Numbered from the stretch's first letter, positions 33,696 to 41,955 are shown. The stretch is DNA of 64,000 bases from Streptomyces sp. BK239 (GCF_004217285.1 NZ_SHKS01000005.1:1-64000), one strand, 5' to 3'. Numbers and translations: made by a program. Notes: generated from the sequence alone by a model not told the origin.

Positions 33696-34529
33696 TTACC
33701 TGTCATCCTCGCGCACCGGAAAACTGATTGGCTGATAGACGGTGTCAATGTGATCAGCGACTGTGCCCACATTCGAGTTGAACTGAAACTTCGGCGCTGC
33801 GGAGGACTGCGCAGCGTTGACCGCCGTATTTGGTGTGGACGTGGCGGGTGACGATCCGATGTGCCGGTGACCGGCTGAGAGTGCGGCGAGGTGAGCTTCG
33901 ATGGCGGTGCAGCTTACGCCAGGTACATGAATGTAAGCTTGCTCGTCGCGTTCGTTGAATGAAGACTTCCCAGTTACTTGCGCCGTTGCGGGTAGGAAGT
34001 CGCTTGCTGACAGCAGGTCGAGGCGACCCGCGTCCACGATGCGGTTGAAAGCAGTCTGGGAGATTACAGCGGCGACGTAGGCCCCATTGTCAACGGCTGC
34101 ATTAATGCCAGCGTAGGCCAGACCGCTGTTGATCAACCTGCAAGCATTGATGCTCGCGTCGCTAGGCTCGCCGAAGGGCAATGGGCCAACGTCAAAGCTG
34201 ACCCTGAGGTAAAGGGGATGGCTGGACTTCGACTGATTTCTGTTGTAACGGATGAGCTCTTGGTTCAGGTTGTTCAGTGCGGGGTCTACCATCAGTGGCA
34301 TGCGGTGCGGCGTGAGGGCAAATATTGCTCCATCGCCGGTGTCCCTAAATTCCTTACATCCCCATTCTTCGGCGAGATCGCTTCGTGTGAAGGTGCGCGT
34401 TAGAATGTCGTGCAAGTCGCAGCGGAGGGACCGAACGCGGGACTCAGGTACCCGACTGAAATCCTTAATGTCCACGACGAACAGCGACTTCTCCGACGGT
34501 ATGTCGCGGAAGTTGGCCTCAGATCGCAT
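33696..34529 (-). CDS. Class III nucleotide cyclase (PycC-like)
   Basis: A 277-residue protein with an N-terminal class III cyclase fold: FVVDIKDFS (metal-binding Asp20), FRDTGDGAIFAL (second metal Asp66) and LRVSFDVGPL. Such cyclases in Pycsar systems make cCMP or cUMP on phage infection; the base made here cannot be read. A Ser/Thr/Ala-rich linker leads to a C-terminal peptide NVGTVADHIDTV (253-264) shared with the P-loop protein. ATG at 34529 has AGGAG 8 nt upstream; the earlier frame to 34607 has none. The CRP-like gene precedes it by 105 bp. Confidence 0.87.
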   Translation of the reverse strand: MRSEANFRDIPSEKSLFVVDIKDFSRVPESRVRSLRCDLHDILTRTFTRSDLAEEWGCKEFRDTGDGAIFALTPHRMPLMVDPALNNLNQELIRYNRNQSKSSHPLYLRVSFDVGPLPFGEPSDASINACRLINSGLAYAGINAAVDNGAYVAAVISQTAFNRIVDAGRLDLLSASDFLPATAQVTGKSSFNERDEQAYIHVPGVSCTAIEAHLAALSAGHRHIGSSPATSTPNTAVNAAQSSAAPKFQFNSNVGTVADHIDTVYQPISFPVREDDR

Positions 34530-34634
34530 CTGTCTCTCTCCTCGGCAGGGAATGCGTGGGTCTCCGAACTGCCATGGTGCCGGGATGGCGATCGGGGGGT
34601 TGCCCACTGCTGGGCATCGCGGGCGTGTGGTGCG

Positions 34635-35297
34635 TCACGCAGCTCTGCGTGTAGCGCTGCGGATGGCCTCCATGTTCTTGATCAACAAGCTGCCTGTTGG
34701 CGAAGTGACGACCCAACTCCTCGACTTCCACGTGCCGATCGTCGCGCCGACAGCGTTGCGTGACGCTCCGATCAACTGCGCGAGCTCTTCTTGAGTCAAG
34801 GGCACCTTTACCTCGCCGCCTTCCGACGAGGAGGCTTCGGCAAGCCGTACCAGGGCGGAGGCCAGACGCTGCGCGACGGGTGCGGTTGCCAGTTCGAGTC
34901 GTACCTCTTCGGCTGTGCGCACGCGTGCGATGGCATGCCGCAGCATCACACCCATGAGGTTGTGGCCGGCGACGAACTCCTCGAATAGGGAAGCTGCGAT
35001 GACGTGGAGGGTGCAGCGGCGTACTGCGGTGACGGTGGCGGATCTGGGTTGTGCGTCCAGCACTGACAGTTCGCCGAACAACTCACCCGCGCCGCGCACC
35101 GCGAGTAAGGTGCGCTGTCCTTCGGATCCGGTCAGTGTCACGATGGCTGAGCCCTGAGTGACCGCGACTACGTGGGTTCCTGGAGCGCCCTGATGCATCA
35201 GCACGCTGCCGGCCGGACGTGTACGTGCGGGAGCCAGGGAGCAGAGCTCGTTCCACAGTTCGTCTCCCAAAATAGCTCGATGCGGCTGGTAGATCAT
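34635..35297 (-). CDS. CRP/FNR-family cyclic-nucleotide-binding regulator
   Basis: A 220-residue protein with an N-terminal cyclic-nucleotide-binding beta-roll (residues ~10-125) and a C-terminal winged helix. The phosphate-binding cassette FGELSVLDAQPRSATV keeps the Glu and the Arg-Ser pair that hold the cyclic phosphate in E. coli CRP. A dimerisation helix and LTQEELAQLIGASRNAVGAT (helix-turn-helix) follow. It lies between the PycTM-like effector and the cyclase, so its ligand is probably the cyclase product and it may control this operon. Canonical Pycsar pairs lack it. Confidence 0.9.
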   Translation of the reverse strand: MIYQPHRAILGDELWNELCSLAPARTRPAGSVLMHQGAPGTHVVAVTQGSAIVTLTGSEGQRTLLAVRGAGELFGELSVLDAQPRSATVTAVRRCTLHVIAASLFEEFVAGHNLMGVMLRHAIARVRTAEEVRLELATAPVAQRLASALVRLAEASSSEGGEVKVPLTQEELAQLIGASRNAVGATIGTWKSRSWVVTSPTGSLLIKNMEAIRSATRRAA

Positions 35298-35332
35298 CTA
35301 CAGCCTGCCCCCTCGGTGACAATGTGACGAGG

Positions 35333-35827
35333 TCACTTGAGGATCGCCGCTAGGCCCAACGCCGAAGAGCCGACGGCAGCCAACGCGAACGACCACTGCA
35401 CTCGGCGATGTTTGGTCCAGGCGATCTCACTCATCACCACGATCTGCCTGGAAAGATTCGGCAGAAGATCTTTGCTCTTCAGAGCAACCTCGAGCTCCGT
35501 GGGATCCCAATGTCGCAGATGCCCGAAGAAGAGAACATCATCGTCCGGCTGCGGACCGCGTCGTTCCTTGCGTAGGTTCGGCGAGACTGCAGCGGCAGCA
35601 CAGCATGCTCCGCAGACAAGAAGGGCAGCTCCAGCCCATAGAAGGATGAGGGAGATGCCGTTCTTCGGGTTGCCAGGGCGCTCCCCGGAACTGGTCAAAG
35701 CGCCGAGCAACACCAGCGCGGTCGATTGGATGGCTAGCGCGAACGAGGCTTTAGCATCAGCCTTGCCTGTCGAGTCCGCCAACCCAGCCTGCAGCTTCCA
35801 AGCTGTCTCCAAAGGATCAGTAGGCAT
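35333..35827 (-). CDS. PycTM-type membrane effector (DUF5706)
   Basis: A 164-residue protein with the DUF5706/PycTM pattern. The N-terminal helix carries GKADAKASFALAIQ before a transmembrane hairpin (ALVLLGALT and LILLWAGAALLVCGACCAAAA). Next come a soluble segment with DDVLFFGHLRHWDP, the helix LPNLSRQIVVMSEIAWTKHRR, and a final membrane helix. In Pycsar, the cyclic pyrimidine nucleotide activates PycTM, which damages the membrane and stops phage growth. The start at 35827 is favoured by a G-rich ribosome site; GTG at 35854 has none. It is the first gene of the cargo group. Confidence 0.88.
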   Translation of the reverse strand: MPTDPLETAWKLQAGLADSTGKADAKASFALAIQSTALVLLGALTSSGERPGNPKNGISLILLWAGAALLVCGACCAAAAVSPNLRKERRGPQPDDDVLFFGHLRHWDPTELEVALKSKDLLPNLSRQIVVMSEIAWTKHRRVQWSFALAAVGSSALGLAAILK

Positions 35828-35997
35828 CCTTCCCCCCCTGCTTACCGAGCACACTTCGCAGTGCTGGTGACATCAGCATGATCACACGTTGAGTGGCGAG
35901 CGCAATAGTGCTCACCCCGGGCGGACCAACACACCAGTGGTCACGAGGATGTACCTACGGCTCGCCCTCGATACGAACTCCGCTCCTTGGGCTGGCC
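35828..35997. promoter_or_regulatory. Probable promoter region of the cargo operon
   Basis: 170 bp between the recombinase module and the PycTM-like gene, the only sizeable gap in the cargo half. It is a natural place for the cargo promoter and for a site of the CRP-like regulator. I found no perfect CRP-type palindrome by eye. Confidence 0.45.
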
Positions 35998-36567
35998 CTA
36001 CGTACTGCGCATCATCTTGCGCAGGCTCTGTCGGGTTGCGGTCAGGTCGTCCTCCAGGTCCTGGATGGTGGCGCGTAGCGCCTTGTTGTCAGCTTGAGCT
36101 TGTTGAAGCTCCTTGGTGAGTGCCACGTTCGCCCGGCTCATTTCGTCGACGCGCCCTGCGAGTTCACTGGTGTCGGTATAGCTCAGCTCTGTCCCAAGTT
36201 GGAGGCGGAGCCGTTCTCGAAGTCGGTTGCGTTCTTCGCGGAGCTCCTTGATCTGCTGCTGGGCGAGTGCGAGGTCGGTCTTGAGGCTGGCGTTGCTGAC
36301 GCGGCTCTGTGGCGGAACGACATCAGCTGTCGCCTCGATACCCAGCTCTTCCTGGCGTCGGCGGGCCGCCTCGATGGGTTCGCGCAGTCCAGGGGAATAC
36401 GCGAGCCAGTTGGAGACGCCGGCCTCCTTGGCCACCCTGGCGAACGTGATCTTCGTTCCTGTGCGCTGCAGGGAGTCCAGGACCTCCAGTGCGCGGCGGC
36501 GCTTGTTCTGGCTGTCGCGTTCACGCGCCGCTTTCAACGCGGCAGCGCGGGCTTCGCGAGCGGTCAC
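35998..36567 (-). CDS. DUF6262 coiled-coil protein, TnpC-like accessory factor
   Basis: A 189-residue basic protein. The N-terminal part includes a helix-turn-helix-like segment (ITFARVAKEAGVSNWLAYS); the C-terminal two thirds is a long coiled coil (LAQQQIKELREERNRLRERL, then DEMSRANVALTKELQQAQAD). It matches the small third protein (TnpC) of Tn554-type elements, which helps the two recombinases. Its GTG overlaps the recombinase B stop by GTGA. Confidence 0.88.
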   Translation of the reverse strand: MTAREARAAALKAARERDSQNKRRRALEVLDSLQRTGTKITFARVAKEAGVSNWLAYSPGLREPIEAARRRQEELGIEATADVVPPQSRVSNASLKTDLALAQQQIKELREERNRLRERLRLQLGTELSYTDTSELAGRVDEMSRANVALTKELQQAQADNKALRATIQDLEDDLTATRQSLRKMMRST

Positions 36568-39077
36568 TGGTCCTCCTTGCGTTGCTTGATCACTGTCAGA
36601 GGCAGCAGTTTGTGGGAGGTAGTGGCCCGTGACTTGCGGAGGATCTTGCTTGCTTCCTCGATCTGTTGCCGCTCGTCGTCGGGTAGCGCCGCCAGCTGGT
36701 CGCGCATGGTGGTGGCGACTTCCTGGAAGCTGTCGATCTGGGCTTCGATGTTGGCCAGTACGAAGTCGGCAGCTCCGATGGCGTCAGCGGTCTCGCGGTC
36801 GGACTTCAAGCCGCGTACGTGATCCTCGATGGCGGGCAGGTAGGACGGGTCGGGGCGGTAGAAGGTACAGCCCGAACACTGGAACCTGATGGGACAGGAA
36901 CCACCACCGGCTTTGACGTTGGAGGGCTCGGTGCAGTTTCCGAACGGGACGGCGACCGAAGCGATCTCATACTTACTCTGAGGGAGCGGAGACGATCGGC
37001 CAGTGCGGTCCACAGCCAAGGGCGCCAGCGTGCGGATGGCCTCCCGCTTACGCTTCAGCGTCACCTGGTAGTAGCCCATGGTCGTATCTACCGAAGTGTG
37101 ATCCATGAGATCGCGCAGCACGTCGACGGGGACGCCGGCATCTGCATGTCGCTGGGCATAGGTGTGCCGGAAGGCATGCGCGGTGATCAAGGAGCGGTCG
37201 AAGGGCAGAGGGTGTCCATCCGCTCCCAGGACGTCGCTGTCGATACGGGGGAGTGCGTCGACCCAGGTGCGCAGCGCTGCCGAGATGCTGTCGGGCCGGA
37301 TGTGTCCGTTGCCCCGGCCGGAGCCGTGCAGGGCGCTGGGAAAGAGCCACGAACCTGCTCGCTCGGTCAGCGGTAGCTCGGCGCGGCGTCGTTCCCAGAG
37401 GTTGACCAGTTCGGCCGTGCTCTGCGGGATGGGCAGGCGGCGGCCGTTCCGTTTGGCTTTGTGGTTGTCGTAGACCAGCTGGTAGTGGCCGTCCTCCTGC
37501 TCGATGCAGCCCACCTTGAGGCTCGCGACCTCGCCAAGGCGGCGCCCGGTGTCACGCAGGACGGCGTAGACGGTCTGGTGGAACAGTCGTGAAAGATCCT
37601 TCGGCCAGCCTCGGTGGGTGACGTCCACGAGGTGGAGCTGAGCATCCAGCTGGCGGATGACGGAGTCGGGCAGAGCTCGGCCGGCGTGTTCCTCGTTGAC
37701 GTCGACCGGAGCCACGCGATGGTGGCGGGCCCGACTGAAGGTACCGGGCACGTCATCCATCAGCCCGCTCGCACGCGCGAACTCCAAGACCGAGAACCAT
37801 GCTCTGACCAGCTTGTCCTGGGTGGCAGCCGCACGGGGTTTCCCGTCCTTCTTCCGGGACTTCTTGATTGCATCGACGGCCGCCGTCATGTCTGCGGCGG
37901 CCAGGCGCGAGGGTTCCTCGCCTCCTCCCACTCGCTGGGCCAGTCCGTCGGAGGCGGCTGAGAACGCCAGGAGGGAGGTGCGCAGATCTTGGATGGTCGG
38001 CCGAACCGAGCGCGCCCATTCCATGAGAAGTGCACGCAGCCATGCCTGGCGGACGACCCGGAAGTCGATGTCGCCCTTCACCGCGTCGTAGCGGCGATGC
38101 GTCGCGGCCCACAGGCCCACGGCCGCGGCGTCCCATACGTCGCCTGCCATGGGATCAGCACCCTCGTACTGCCATCGTGCGCGTTCGACCATGCGCTGGA
38201 TCTGGCCCAGCAAGGCACGCGCCGGGCTGCTGCCTTTCTCCCTGCCGAACCGCAACGAGGACAGGCCCAGGCCGCACAGGCTGTCCACGTCGGCGACGGC
38301 CGCGATGGCGAGTCGCACTGCAAGCGGACTGATGCTCATTCCCTCTCGGTCGCGCTCCTGCAGACCGAGCAGCAGCTCATGGGCGACGACGGGGTGAAGC
38401 CCGCCGCACCAGAACTGATGGACCTGGAGGAACGGACCGACATCCGCTGCCCACGCCAGAAGCTGGTCAGGGGTGCGGTTACCGCTACCGAGCTCTCGGC
38501 GCCACTTCCCGTGGTGCGACGTGCACAGCCGGAGCTGCTGCTGCTCCCGGTTGCATCCGCCCACAAGGCATTCCCCTTGGTGAGGCAAGGGGCGGGGAGC
38601 GGCCGAGGCCTGCCAATCCGCGACCTGAAGGTCGGGAGTCCGTCTCCTGCGCTCGCTGAACGCGGAGGCATGGGTCGGACAGAGCCCATGACTCACCGCC
38701 TCCCGTGCACACCGACCTGTGTGGTCGGCAACCAGGCACGCCTCGCGATCAGAGGCCCCGCGTACCCGCCGCTTCCGCGACGGCCGGTAGGTCGCGTCGA
38801 ACTCCTCGTCCGACAGCTCGCTGGCCCGCGCTGCAACACTGCAGGGCGAACACCGGCCGACACGGCCAGGACAAGGCGTCCGGCAGGCGGCAACCCTGCA
38901 GCGTGAGGCACTGGTGGCGTCGTTGTCCAGGTCCCCGTCGAAGAACATCCGCTCGTGGTCCCACTCGCCCGGACGCCAGTGGGGCCGTACCTGCTGGCGC
39001 AGCCACGCCAACCACCCTTCTGCCGACGCCGCAGGCTCAGAGTGCGAGTGCAGGGGCGCAGCGAGCACGGGCTTCAT
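36564..39077 (-). CDS. Tyrosine recombinase B (TnpB-like) with zinc-binding termini
   Basis: An 837-residue site-specific recombinase. The N-terminal ~190 residues hold three Cys-rich knots (CRVAACRTPCPGRVGRC, CLVADHTGRCAREAVSHGLC, CLVGGCNREQQQLRLC), probably zinc-binding. The catalytic domain has DTGRRLGEVASLKVG (Arg I), HAFRHTYAQRHAD (HxxR), DHTSVDTTMGYYQV (His and Tyr). A C-terminal Cys cluster follows (CTEPSN, CPIRFQCSGC). Its ATG overlaps the recombinase A stop by ATGA. Size and order fit Tn554 TnpB, although this protein is longer. Confidence 0.9.
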   Translation of the reverse strand: MKPVLAAPLHSHSEPAASAEGWLAWLRQQVRPHWRPGEWDHERMFFDGDLDNDATSASRCRVAACRTPCPGRVGRCSPCSVAARASELSDEEFDATYRPSRKRRVRGASDREACLVADHTGRCAREAVSHGLCPTHASAFSERRRRTPDLQVADWQASAAPRPLPHQGECLVGGCNREQQQLRLCTSHHGKWRRELGSGNRTPDQLLAWAADVGPFLQVHQFWCGGLHPVVAHELLLGLQERDREGMSISPLAVRLAIAAVADVDSLCGLGLSSLRFGREKGSSPARALLGQIQRMVERARWQYEGADPMAGDVWDAAAVGLWAATHRRYDAVKGDIDFRVVRQAWLRALLMEWARSVRPTIQDLRTSLLAFSAASDGLAQRVGGGEEPSRLAAADMTAAVDAIKKSRKKDGKPRAAATQDKLVRAWFSVLEFARASGLMDDVPGTFSRARHHRVAPVDVNEEHAGRALPDSVIRQLDAQLHLVDVTHRGWPKDLSRLFHQTVYAVLRDTGRRLGEVASLKVGCIEQEDGHYQLVYDNHKAKRNGRRLPIPQSTAELVNLWERRRAELPLTERAGSWLFPSALHGSGRGNGHIRPDSISAALRTWVDALPRIDSDVLGADGHPLPFDRSLITAHAFRHTYAQRHADAGVPVDVLRDLMDHTSVDTTMGYYQVTLKRKREAIRTLAPLAVDRTGRSSPLPQSKYEIASVAVPFGNCTEPSNVKAGGGSCPIRFQCSGCTFYRPDPSYLPAIEDHVRGLKSDRETADAIGAADFVLANIEAQIDSFQEVATTMRDQLAALPDDERQQIEEASKILRKSRATTSHKLLPLTVIKQRKEDQ

Positions 39078-40216
39078 CGCGCGGCCACCTCCCGCTGAGC
39101 GGCCACGCGTTCCACGGCCTCCCGCTTCTCGCGCTCGTTGGCGTGCATGTAGATCGCAGTGGATGCGGCCGACACGTGCCCCATCAGCTGTTGCACGACA
39201 TCGATCGGCACGCCGGCCCTGACCCAGGCCGTTGCAGCGGTGTGTCGCAACATGTGCGGGCGTACGACGAACCCGCACTGTTGCGACAGCCGCTCGAACA
39301 TGCCTTTCGCTGCCTGGTAGGTCATCGCCTTGCCCAGAGGCCGCTGATAGAGATTGACGAAAACCAAGTCGTTCGCTTCGGCCTCGACCACGGCATCGCG
39401 GTCGAGACGATAGGCCACGTACTCGGCCACCGTGGGGCCGTCGGCCGGGACGACCCGCGGGTAGCGGGACTTGGCCAGGGCTTTGTTCTCGTTGTCCCGG
39501 CGGTGACGTACGTGGACGTGGGCGCCGGAAACGCTGCAGCCCAGGGCACGGGAATCCGGCAGGAAGTGCATGTCCTGCCTGCGCAGCCCCAGAGCCTCCC
39601 CGATGCGGATGCCGGTCGCCAGCATCAGCACCACCAAGAACCGGTCGCGAGCCGTACGGCACCCGGCCACCACCGCGGCAACCTGCTCCTCGGACAGGGC
39701 CTCGTAGGGTTTCTCCACCTCACGTGACTTGATCGCCTTTGCCCGCACTGTGCGGAACTGCCCGCGCTCACCGGCATTGAAGTCAGGCGGAGGGGTGGCT
39801 AGATAGAGCGGCTGAGACAAGCGGTCCGCCACCTCTGGCGCGATCACGCCGTGCAGTGCGCAGTACCGCAGGTACTCCACGACCGCCGTGATCGTCGCGT
39901 TGACCGTTGCGCCGGAGCGTGACTTGCCTCGCCGGCCGGGAGTGGCCTCCAGCCAGAACCTGAATCGGGCCATCGACGCGAGGGTGACGGTTCTCCAGTC
40001 GACCGCGTACTCGGCGCACCATGTCAGGAACAGGGCGAGACGCCCCGCGTAGACCCTGATGGTGTTCACGGACCGGTCCGCACCGTGCAGGAACGTCAGG
40101 AAGTCCGTCCCCTCACGGTGGATGGCGAGCCGGGGATCGAGGATGACCCATCGGGTGCTCTGAGGATCTCCCGTAGGGGACAAGGCTCGCTCAGCTTGGA
40201 AGGCATGGGCGTTCAT
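39074..40216 (-). CDS. Tyrosine recombinase A (TnpA-like integrase)
   Basis: A 380-residue tyrosine recombinase with a SAM-like core-binding domain (RSVNTIRVYAGRLALFLTW) and a catalytic domain: ATGIRIGEALGLRRQDM (Arg I), HMLRHTAATAWV (HxxR), MGHVSAASTAIYMHAN (His and nucleophile Tyr). It is the first gene from the right end of the element, 101 bp from the core repeat, as expected for the enzyme acting on the ends. I prefer the ATG at 40216; the frame opens upstream to a GTG at 40261. Confidence 0.92.
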   Translation of the reverse strand: MNAHAFQAERALSPTGDPQSTRWVILDPRLAIHREGTDFLTFLHGADRSVNTIRVYAGRLALFLTWCAEYAVDWRTVTLASMARFRFWLEATPGRRGKSRSGATVNATITAVVEYLRYCALHGVIAPEVADRLSQPLYLATPPPDFNAGERGQFRTVRAKAIKSREVEKPYEALSEEQVAAVVAGCRTARDRFLVVLMLATGIRIGEALGLRRQDMHFLPDSRALGCSVSGAHVHVRHRRDNENKALAKSRYPRVVPADGPTVAEYVAYRLDRDAVVEAEANDLVFVNLYQRPLGKAMTYQAAKGMFERLSQQCGFVVRPHMLRHTAATAWVRAGVPIDVVQQLMGHVSAASTAIYMHANEREKREAVERVAAQREVAAR

Positions 40217-40306
40217 GCCGTACCTAACGTGACTCCCGCGTTGTAGATACTTGTGAGCCACGAACGAGTGACAAGACGTGCCGAACGTCCCTGGCAGGTC
40301 AGATTG

Positions 40307-40317
40307 GCATAGAGATA
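40307..40317. repeat. Right terminal inverted repeat of the element
   Basis: GCATAGAGATA directly precedes the right core repeat and is the inverted partner of 30617-30627 with one mismatch. Confidence 0.8.
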
Positions 40318-40324
40318 TTCATCC
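40318..40324. repeat. Right core repeat of the element
   Basis: TTCATCC, a direct copy of 30609-30615. On the gene strand it reads GGATGAA, spanning the Arg-Met junction of the host protein. Confidence 0.85.
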
Positions 40325-40880
40325 GCCGCCACAGCAGGAACGTCGGAACCGGGGAGAGCAGCCAGCGGGTGAGGCGGACGCCCTCCATGTGCTTGTCGGC
40401 GGTGATGTCGGCGATCCGGCCGATGGCGTGCCGGGCGGCCTCGACGGACACCACGAACAGGACCGGGATCACCGCGTGCATGCCGACGCCGAGCGGGTCC
40501 GGCCAGGCGGCGGCGCCGTTGAACGCGATCGTCGCCGCCGTCAGCAGCCACGCCGTCTGCCGCAGCAGGGGGAACGGGATCCGGATCCAGGTCAGCAGCA
40601 GGTCCAGCGCGAGCAGGACGCAGATGCCCGCGTCGATGCCGATCGGGAACACGTAACTGAAGTTCCCGAAGCCCTTCTTGAGGGCCAGTTCGCGTACCGC
40701 CGCGTAGGAACCGGCGAAGCCGATGCCCGCGATGATGACGGCGCCGAACACGACGACACCGATGAGAACGCGGTGCGTCCGAGTCAGCTCGATAGGCGCG
40801 GCCACCCGCACCCCCTCCCCTTGCGTGTTGTTGCGCGCAACAGGGTGGCACACGTGTACGGCGAACGTGCTGCCGGTCTG

Positions 40881-41840
40881 TCAGCTCTTCGGTGCGGCGG
40901 AGGCCGAGGCCGACGGCGACCCGGCCGACGCGGACGGCGCCGGGGAGGAGGCCGGCGGCTTGGACGGCGACGCGGTCGAGGGCTTGGACGGCGAGGTGCT
41001 CGCGCCCGAACCGCCTTCCGCGGAACCGCCGTTGGCCGCGCGAACCGCCGACACGACTTCCTTGGCGGCCTTCTCCGCGGCCTTCGTCAGCGTGTCCGCG
41101 CTGGGGGTCTTCTCGCCGGCCAGACCCGCGCCGTTGTAGTCGACGGAGACGACGACGTTCTCCACGCGCGCGACGACCGTCTGCTGCTTGAAGGCGCCCT
41201 CGCTCTTCTTCAGGTCGTACCGCACGGTCGTCGCCTGGTCGCCGGTGCCCGTGAGCGCCTGCGTCTTCGCGTTAGCCGCGCCGGAGACCTCCTGGGCGCC
41301 CTTGACCTGCTTGGCGTAGTAGTCCTGCGCCTGCTGCTCGCCGGAGGTCGACGTGTTGGAGTCGAAGCGCAGCAGCGAGACGTTCAGCCAGCGGAACTGC
41401 GAGCCCTTGACCCCGTTGTTCTGGAGGCTGGACCAGGAGCACGAGGCGCGGGCGTCGGTGTCGCTCGACGCGCCCTCCTTGCCGGACGCCGACGCCTTCG
41501 GCACCAGATCGGTGAGCGTCTGCTTCGACAGCGACTTGCAGGCCTCCGGCAGCTTCGCGTACGCGGCCGCCGGCACGGTCGGCTGCGCGCTGACCGTGGC
41601 GCCGGCCCCCGCGGCGGCTTCGGCGCCGGTCTTCTGCGCGGCGTCGTCCGAGCCGGAGTCGGAGGAGCAGCCGACGGCGAGCAGCATCACGGGCAGCGCG
41701 GCCGCTGCGGCGAGGGCGCGGTTCAGGCCTCCGACGCGCCGCGTGCGGCGCTCGTGCGGGGCGCGCCCGTCACGGTCCGCGCGCTGGTCGTGCTGGTCGT
41801 CTCGCCGGGCTCGTCGCTGCATGGTTCCTTCACTCATCAC
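40881..41840 (-). CDS. DUF3558-family lipoprotein
   Basis: A 319-residue secreted lipoprotein. After a charged N-terminus the signal helix (LAAAAALPVMLLAVGC) ends in a lipobox-like AVGC. The DUF3558-type domain follows (LPEACKSLSKQTLTDLVPKA, SCSWSSLQNNGVKGSQFRWLNV), then a long Ser/Pro/Ala tail. Its function is unknown; such proteins sit on the outer face of the membrane. The start is uncertain among 41840 (GTG), 41837 and 41822. It is a homologue of the next gene upstream. Confidence 0.82.
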   Translation of the reverse strand: MMSEGTMQRRARRDDQHDQRADRDGRAPHERRTRRVGGLNRALAAAAALPVMLLAVGCSSDSGSDDAAQKTGAEAAAGAGATVSAQPTVPAAAYAKLPEACKSLSKQTLTDLVPKASASGKEGASSDTDARASCSWSSLQNNGVKGSQFRWLNVSLLRFDSNTSTSGEQQAQDYYAKQVKGAQEVSGAANAKTQALTGTGDQATTVRYDLKKSEGAFKQQTVVARVENVVVSVDYNGAGLAGEKTPSADTLTKAAEKAAKEVVSAVRAANGGSAEGGSGASTSPSKPSTASPSKPPASSPAPSASAGSPSASASAAPKS

Positions 41841-41955
41841 GCTCGTGGTTCCTGCGGTCTGATCGGGTCCAAGGGGCCACGGTACGCCGTGAAGGAGGTG
41901 TGCGGTTCCGCTTCCCCTGGGCGGCCGGCGGAGGGCGGACGGGGGTGAAGTCGCC

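Larger units (their letters stand above)
30609..40324 (-). mobile_element. Tn554-like integrative element carrying a Pycsar-like system (~9.7 kb)
   Basis: A lower-GC segment inserted into a DUF2637 gene. Both ends carry the 7-bp direct repeat TTCATCC (30609-30615, 40318-40324). Just inside are inverted 11-mers, TATCTCTACGC and GCATAGAGATA, which match at 10 of 11 bases as inverted copies. Deleting one repeat plus the interior (9,709 bp) restores the host frame. All eight genes are on the minus strand: two tyrosine recombinases and a DUF6262 coiled-coil protein (the Tn554 TnpA-TnpB-TnpC layout), then five cargo genes. GC drops, for example, to 32 of 60 bases at 31801-31860 against 43 of 60 at 13441-13500. 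No replication, transfer or IS genes are seen. Confidence 0.9.
40299..40805 (-). pseudogene. N-terminal fragment of the DUF2637 membrane protein gene
   Basis: Coding from the GTG at 40805 to the right core repeat (40318-40324); the frame then runs into the element for NISMPI and stops at 40299. It encodes 162 native residues with four transmembrane segments (VLIGVVVFGAVIIAGIGFAG, IGIDAGICVLLALDLLLTW, TAWLLTAATIAFNGAA, VIPVLFVVSVEAARHA), typical of DUF2637. Related DUF2637 proteins are found in streptomycete chromosomes and plasmids; their role is not established. The remainder of the gene is at 29816-30613. Confidence 0.9.

Noticed and set aside
34530..34607. Upstream extension of the cyclase gene (26 codons)
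   Set aside because: The ATG at 34529 has an excellent ribosome site; the earlier start has none and adds atypical residues.
30609..40324. The element as an actinomycete conjugative element (AICE)
   Set aside because: DUF2637 proteins are also known from plasmids, but here the two halves belong to the host gene outside the element. No replication initiator, FtsK-like transfer protein or tRNA target is present.
40278..41948. 556-codon plus-strand frame across the right end of the element
   Set aside because: It spans the element junction and runs antisense to the DUF2637 fragment and a lipoprotein gene; it has no start signal and a composition of Arg/Gly runs.
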